This document shows, piece by piece, positions 7,416 to 9,634 of a stretch of DNA of 9,634 nt. The position numbers were made by a program, and so were the translations under genes. A model generated the notes under the pieces. That model worked only from the letters and a program-made list of their open reading frames with translations, was not told where the DNA came from and did not search any database. Numbering within the stretch: position 1 is the first letter of the stretch; each line of letters begins with the position of its first letter. Source of the DNA: an uncultured Alphaproteobacteria bacterium (lineage in GTDB: Bacteria > Pseudomonadota > Alphaproteobacteria > Micavibrionales > Micavibrionaceae); assembly GCA_946481105.1 (NCBI GenBank), contig CAMLMM010000073.1:1-9634 (forward strand). Reading direction: 5' to 3'.

Positions 7416-7682
7416 CTATTCAGAAACAGGGATTGTTTTATCGGTGACAGGATCGGTCTGGTTCGACTGATCGAGCGATGTTGGCTCCGGTGTTTCATCG
7501 TCACCCGCCGCAGGTTCAACATCGGATGGGGCCAAATCGCCTGTCGCCAGTTGATCGTCAACCGGATCTTCCAGTGCCGTCGGTGCGCGCAGGTTCGAAC
7601 CAAAGCCGCCATCGTCACGGGCGAAGGCCGGAACGGTGAGTACGAGACCAGTTAATACGGTCAGCATCAGGGCTTTGGTCAT
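7416..7682 (-). CDS. Small acidic exported protein of unknown function
   Basis: This encodes 88 residues. Positions 1-21 form a classic Sec signal (MTKA, a hydrophobic core, then PAFA) with probable cleavage after A21. The predicted 67-residue mature part is Pro-rich and strongly acidic, with 17 Asp/Glu against three Arg/Lys, and it looks low-complexity and probably disordered. There is no Cys at the cleavage site, so it should be soluble in the periplasm or secreted. AGGAG at 7693-7689, six bases before ATG, fixes the start. It lies 16 bases downstream of the entericidin-like gene and is probably co-transcribed with it. Its stop codon touches the stop of the convergent mltA with no base between them. 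I do not recognise the family. Confidence 0.72.
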   Translation of the reverse strand: MTKALMLTVLTGLVLTVPAFARDDGGFGSNLRAPTALEDPVDDQLATGDLAPSDVEPAAGDDETPEPTSLDQSNQTDPVTDKTIPVSE

Positions 7683-7698
7683 GTCAAACTCCTAAAGT

Positions 7699-7827
7699 TT
7701 AAAACGTATCCTGCATGGTCTGTCCCCAGTTGGACAGGTCGCGCCCGACGCCATTCATGGTATTGCCGCAGGCGGACAAAGTCAGGGTAACCACGCTTAA
7801 TGACAGTAATATGACAAGTTTTTTCAT
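7699..7827 (-). CDS. Entericidin (EcnA/EcnB)-like small lipoprotein
   Basis: This 42-residue ORF encodes MKK, a hydrophobic signal and the lipobox LSAC (C20), followed by CGNTMNGVGRDLSNWG. The pattern C-x-N-T-x-x-G-x-G-x-D after a lipidated Cys is the signature of the EcnA/EcnB entericidin family. In enterobacteria these are tiny cell-envelope lipoproteins described as an antidote/toxin pair active in stationary phase; most alphaproteobacterial members have no tested function. The mature peptide is only 23 residues. The Shine-Dalgarno is weak (AAAGAAAG, about ten bases upstream). The gene lies 51 bases after the transporter stop and 16 bases before the acidic exported protein, all on the minus strand. 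Only one entericidin-like gene is visible, so no toxin/antidote pair is present here. Confidence 0.85.
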   Translation of the reverse strand: MKKLVILLSLSVVTLTLSACGNTMNGVGRDLSNWGQTMQDTF

Positions 7828-7863
7828 GAAAATCAAACTTTCTTTGTAAAAATCGCTGCGTTG

Positions 7864-7892
7864 ATAATAGCGTGAGTGTTAACTTTTGACCA
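7864..7892 (-). promoter_or_regulatory. Candidate promoter for the entericidin-like gene
   Basis: On the minus strand, TGGTCA (7892-7887, four of six matches) and TATTAT (7869-7864, five of six) are separated by 17 bases. The predicted transcript would start near 7857, about 30 bases before the ATG, with the -35 inside the end of the transporter gene. It would let the two small envelope genes be expressed separately from the transporter, for example in stationary phase as known for enterobacterial ecnB. The support is sequence similarity only. Confidence 0.3.
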
Positions 7893-8760
7893 GTACCAAA
7901 GCCGCCGCGCAGCCCACCAGCCCCAGCCCGGCCCAGATATTGCTTTTATCCTCGCGCCCGGTCAGGCGGTAGTAAAAGATAATCCAGAGTGCGTCGGTGA
8001 ACAGAATAACCGAGAGCAGCGCCGGGTGTTCGCAATATTGAAGCGCCGCAAATTTCAAACAGAGTTTAATCGTGGCGACAACCCCAATCGCCAGCCCGCC
8101 TTTGACAGACGGGGTGGAGAGGAATACCGCACGGCTCACCGGTTTCTTTATGGTGGCAAAAACGCTCCAGACGATAAGCATACACAGGCCCTGCATAAAC
8201 GCATAGGCAAACGGTGCCTGTGCCGCCGGGGCGTACCCCAGCGCCGTCTTATCAACCAGTGGACCAATGGCGGCGGCCAGCACAACAAACCACACCATCT
8301 GAATGCCCTGCCATGTAATCGGGCAACGCTTCAATTGGAATGCAAAGAACACCGAGGCCAGCACAATCGCGATAATCGCGGCGCTTTGCACCGGTTCGGC
8401 GATATATTTATCAATCAACGCCGGGTCAAACGCGAACCACGCGAGAAAGGAAATAATGACCGAGGCCGGAAGAATACGCGACACAACCCCAGCGCCGACC
8501 GTGGCCACCGCCTTGAAATAAATCACGTCATTGACGCACCAGATCAGCGACCCGAGCGCGACCATCAGGTAAAACCCGGGGTCGGTCGGAAAGCCGTAAT
8601 AGATGACGAATGGAAAGGTCAGGACAACGACCGCAATCTTGATCCAGTAGGCAACAGCAAACGCGTCAGCCTTGAATTTTTCCTGAATAAGCGGAATGGC
8701 GGTATTGAACAGGGACGCCGCAAAACCCAGTAAAATCCACAGCGGCGTGTCGAAACTCAT
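7879..8760 (-). CDS. EamA/DMT-type multispan membrane transporter
   Basis: The product has 293 residues and about ten evenly spaced hydrophobic helices (approximately 7-25, 36-57, 62-84, 90-112, 126-142, 153-170, 183-202, 221-240, 246-265, 273-290). It falls into two five-helix halves, which is the drug/metabolite transporter (EamA) architecture and size. Typical features are a helix ending in YFKAVATVGAGVVSRILP (81-98), the inter-half basic segment QLKRCP (142-147), and a last helix rich in Gly/Ala/Leu ending in Lys-Ser. Substrates in this superfamily range from amino acids and nucleotides to drugs and cannot be predicted here. The start overlaps the stop of the upstream gene as ATGA, with no obvious Shine-Dalgarno, so translation is probably coupled. 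The entericidin-like gene follows 51 bases later. The hydrophilic plus-strand ORF over the same DNA is its antisense shadow. Confidence 0.78.
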   Translation of the reverse strand: MSFDTPLWILLGFAASLFNTAIPLIQEKFKADAFAVAYWIKIAVVVLTFPFVIYYGFPTDPGFYLMVALGSLIWCVNDVIYFKAVATVGAGVVSRILPASVIISFLAWFAFDPALIDKYIAEPVQSAAIIAIVLASVFFAFQLKRCPITWQGIQMVWFVVLAAAIGPLVDKTALGYAPAAQAPFAYAFMQGLCMLIVWSVFATIKKPVSRAVFLSTPSVKGGLAIGVVATIKLCLKFAALQYCEHPALLSVILFTDALWIIFYYRLTGREDKSNIWAGLGLVGCAAALVLVKS

Positions 8761-9224
8761 GGTTTAAGGGGCAACCCGGTCAGATTGGCCATATAGGCGA
8801 CGAATTCCTTGTCTTCGCCTTCCATCAGACGCGGCAGGTTATCGCGGAAATTTTTATGCTGCAGCCATTCCCGGATATAATCGACCCAGGAATTCCACAT
8901 ACGCTGATAGGCCGGGTCCGGGTCGTTGGCGAGCAGAATGAAGCTCCGCTCGAACAGCGAGACAACCATCTGGTACAGGATATACTGACGGCGCGCGTCT
9001 TCGGCATTCATCGGCCCGCCATCATGCAGGTCAAGTTCGGGATGCTCGAACAGCTTTTCCTGAATCTCGGTATAATGCGCCATCAGCTTGTCATAGATTT
9101 CTTCCTGCTCGTTCTGGCGCTCTTTCTTTTCCTGATAAACAAAAATGATGATGGCCATCGGGATACCGACGACGGTCGCGACATAGCTAAGCAGTTCCAT
9201 CCATTCGAGAAATGTATATTCCAT
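8757..9224 (-). CDS. Single-pass membrane-anchored protein of unknown function
   Basis: This encodes 155 residues. One hydrophobic helix (about 10-30, LLSYVATVVG then IPMAIIIFVY) is followed at once by a highly charged helix with coiled-coil character (QEKKERQNEQEEIYDKLMAH, 31-50). The remainder is a soluble, aromatic-rich, probably helical domain, including DPDPAYQRMWNSWVDYIREW (101-120... region) and the ending NLTGLPLKP. The positive charges after the helix suggest that the soluble part is cytoplasmic. I do not recognise a named family. The stop overlaps the start of the EamA-type gene (ATGA), so it heads the minus-strand group and may partner or regulate the transporter. No Shine-Dalgarno is visible, and a promoter-like pair ends just before the ATG. 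Confidence 0.7.
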   Translation of the reverse strand: MEYTFLEWMELLSYVATVVGIPMAIIIFVYQEKKERQNEQEEIYDKLMAHYTEIQEKLFEHPELDLHDGGPMNAEDARRQYILYQMVVSLFERSFILLANDPDPAYQRMWNSWVDYIREWLQHKNFRDNLPRLMEGEDKEFVAYMANLTGLPLKP

Positions 9225-9230
9225 GCGGGT

Positions 9231-9259
9231 ATGATGACACGGAAAAATAATTGTGTCAC
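9231..9259 (-). promoter_or_regulatory. Candidate promoter heading the minus-strand group
   Basis: On the minus strand, GTGACA (9259-9254, five of six matches) and CATCAT (9236-9231, four of six) are 17 bases apart. The predicted start point falls on or next to the ATG at 9224, which would give a leaderless mRNA and fits the missing Shine-Dalgarno. Both elements overlap the arms of the inverted repeat at 9235-9258. Confidence 0.3.
9235..9258. repeat. Inverted repeat in the divergent promoter region, possible operator
   Basis: TGACAC (9235-9240) and GTGTCA (9253-9258) are exact reverse complements separated by 12 bases, so the half-sites are 18 bases apart centre to centre. That is close to two helical turns, as for a dimeric regulator. 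The repeat lies between the divergent unknown membrane protein and TrpR-like genes and overlaps the predicted minus-strand promoter. The regulator that would bind is unknown; the adjacent TrpR-like protein is an obvious candidate. Confidence 0.35.
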
Positions 9260-9276
9260 CCCCGCGCGGCTTTTGC

Positions 9277-9283
9277 TAATAAT
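9277..9283 (+). promoter_or_regulatory. Possible -10 element of the TrpR-like gene
   Basis: TAATAAT ends six bases before ATG at 9290, so a transcript would begin at or next to the start codon. No good -35 hexamer is seen; TTGTGT at 9251-9256 is the nearest resemblance and is too far away. The support is weak. Confidence 0.22.
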
Positions 9284-9289
9284 ACGAGT

Positions 9290-9589
9290 ATGAGTAAGAT
9301 GACCGCGAAAGACGAGGCGGCGCTCTATGCCGCGCTGAACACCCTCGAAACCCCCGACGAAATCCGCCGTTTTATGGCCGACCTCTGCACCCCCGGTGAA
9401 ATCAAGGCGTTTACCGAACGCTGGGCGATTGCGCGGCTGCTGGATGCCGATAAACTCGGTTACCGTGAAATCGCTGCGGAAACGGGGGCCAGTACCACCA
9501 CCGTGGCCCGCGTCGCGCGGTTTCTGCGCCAGGAAAATCATCATGGCTACCAGATGATCCTCGACCGTCTCCGCAAACCGGTAAAATAA
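9290..9589 (+). CDS. YerC/YecD-family TrpR-like transcriptional regulator
   Basis: This encodes 99 residues, the usual size of the YerC/YecD branch of the Trp-repressor superfamily. Helices at about 6-50 carry the family's pattern: LYAALNTLETPDEIRRFMAD, then DLCTPGEIKAFTERWAIARL. A helix-turn-helix follows at 57-80 (GYREIAAETGASTTTVARVA). These proteins are small all-helical DNA-binding regulators, but their ligands and targets are mostly unknown, and tryptophan binding should not be assumed. The frame extends up to TTG at 9251, but the family begins close to MSKMTAKDEA. ATG at 9290 is preferred and ATG at 9299 is a second option. The Shine-Dalgarno is poor, so the mRNA may be leaderless. The gene is transcribed divergently from the unknown membrane protein. 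Confidence 0.88.
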   Translation: MSKMTAKDEAALYAALNTLETPDEIRRFMADLCTPGEIKAFTERWAIARLLDADKLGYREIAAETGASTTTVARVARFLRQENHHGYQMILDRLRKPVK

Positions 9590-9634
9590 CGTTTTTGGGG
9601 TAAAAAAACGACATTCTGCGGGTTTCCGGTGTCC

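Noticed and set aside
7876..8733. 285-codon plus-strand ORF
   Set aside because: It lies opposite a ten-helix transporter and its product is an extremely hydrophilic Arg/Asn/Gln/His-rich chain, the usual antisense image of a membrane protein.
8856..9544. Overlapping ORFs opposite the unknown membrane protein and the TrpR-like gene (8856-9293 plus, 9083-9544 minus)
   Set aside because: They have no motifs, they conflict with better-supported genes, and they would bury the divergent promoter region.
9590..9612. CGTTTTT / AAAAACG hairpin after the TrpR-like gene as a terminator
   Set aside because: The stem is almost all A-T and no T-run follows the descending arm, so it does not fit an intrinsic terminator on either strand.
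1..9634. tRNA, rRNA, CRISPR arrays, insertion sequences and riboswitches
   Set aside because: Reading both strands, I saw no cloverleaf ending in CCA, no regularly spaced direct repeats, no transposase motifs with terminal repeats, and no long structured leader.

Overview
This window most likely comes from a Gram-negative alphaproteobacterium. The evidence is two lipoprotein-type signal peptides (MltA and an entericidin), a YerC/YecD-type TrpR-like regulator, and type IVB (Dot/Icm, IncI-like) secretion or conjugation genes. Base composition is mid-range by eye. A Micavibrio-type host is possible, but the sequence alone does not settle genus or family.

Positions 1-6146 (plus strand) hold the end of one DotA/TraY-like gene and two complete ones in tandem, about 930 and 970 residues long. 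DotA/TraY proteins are large polytopic inner-membrane proteins of type IVB secretion and IncI-type conjugation. All three share a C-terminal FKLIDLIP block. The two complete copies also share the N-terminal region, a Cys-bearing loop, a GWGGAG(L/M)W(F/Y)N motif and an EAMVGVPLWALAH block. The first junction is an ATGA overlap. The second is a 98-base A+T-rich spacer. A strong rho-independent terminator at 6167-6197 closes the run, so this appears to be the 3' end of a longer T4BSS-type operon that continues to the left. This tandem array is the most unusual feature of the window.

Positions 6200-9634 look like ordinary chromosomal genes. A plus-strand MltA-type lytic transglycosylase lipoprotein (6252-7415) converges, with no spacing, on a minus-strand group. 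In its own transcription order that group is: a single-pass membrane protein of unknown function (9224-8757), an EamA/DMT-type transporter (8760-7879, ATGA overlap), a 42-residue entericidin-like lipoprotein (7827-7699), and an acidic exported protein of 88 residues (7682-7416). A divergent 65-base region with an inverted repeat separates the group from a plus-strand TrpR-like regulator (9290-9589). Three of these genes (mltA, the unknown membrane protein and the regulator) lack a clear Shine-Dalgarno sequence and have -10-like hexamers 6-9 bases before the start codon, which suggests leaderless transcripts. The terminator at 6167-6197 marks the boundary between the secretion cluster and the chromosomal genes.

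Within the left block, the DotA-like proteins probably act together or as alternatives in one inner-membrane channel assembly. The right block mixes envelope functions (peptidoglycan cleavage, a small lipoprotein, an exported acidic protein, a membrane transporter), and nothing in the sequence ties it functionally to the secretion system.
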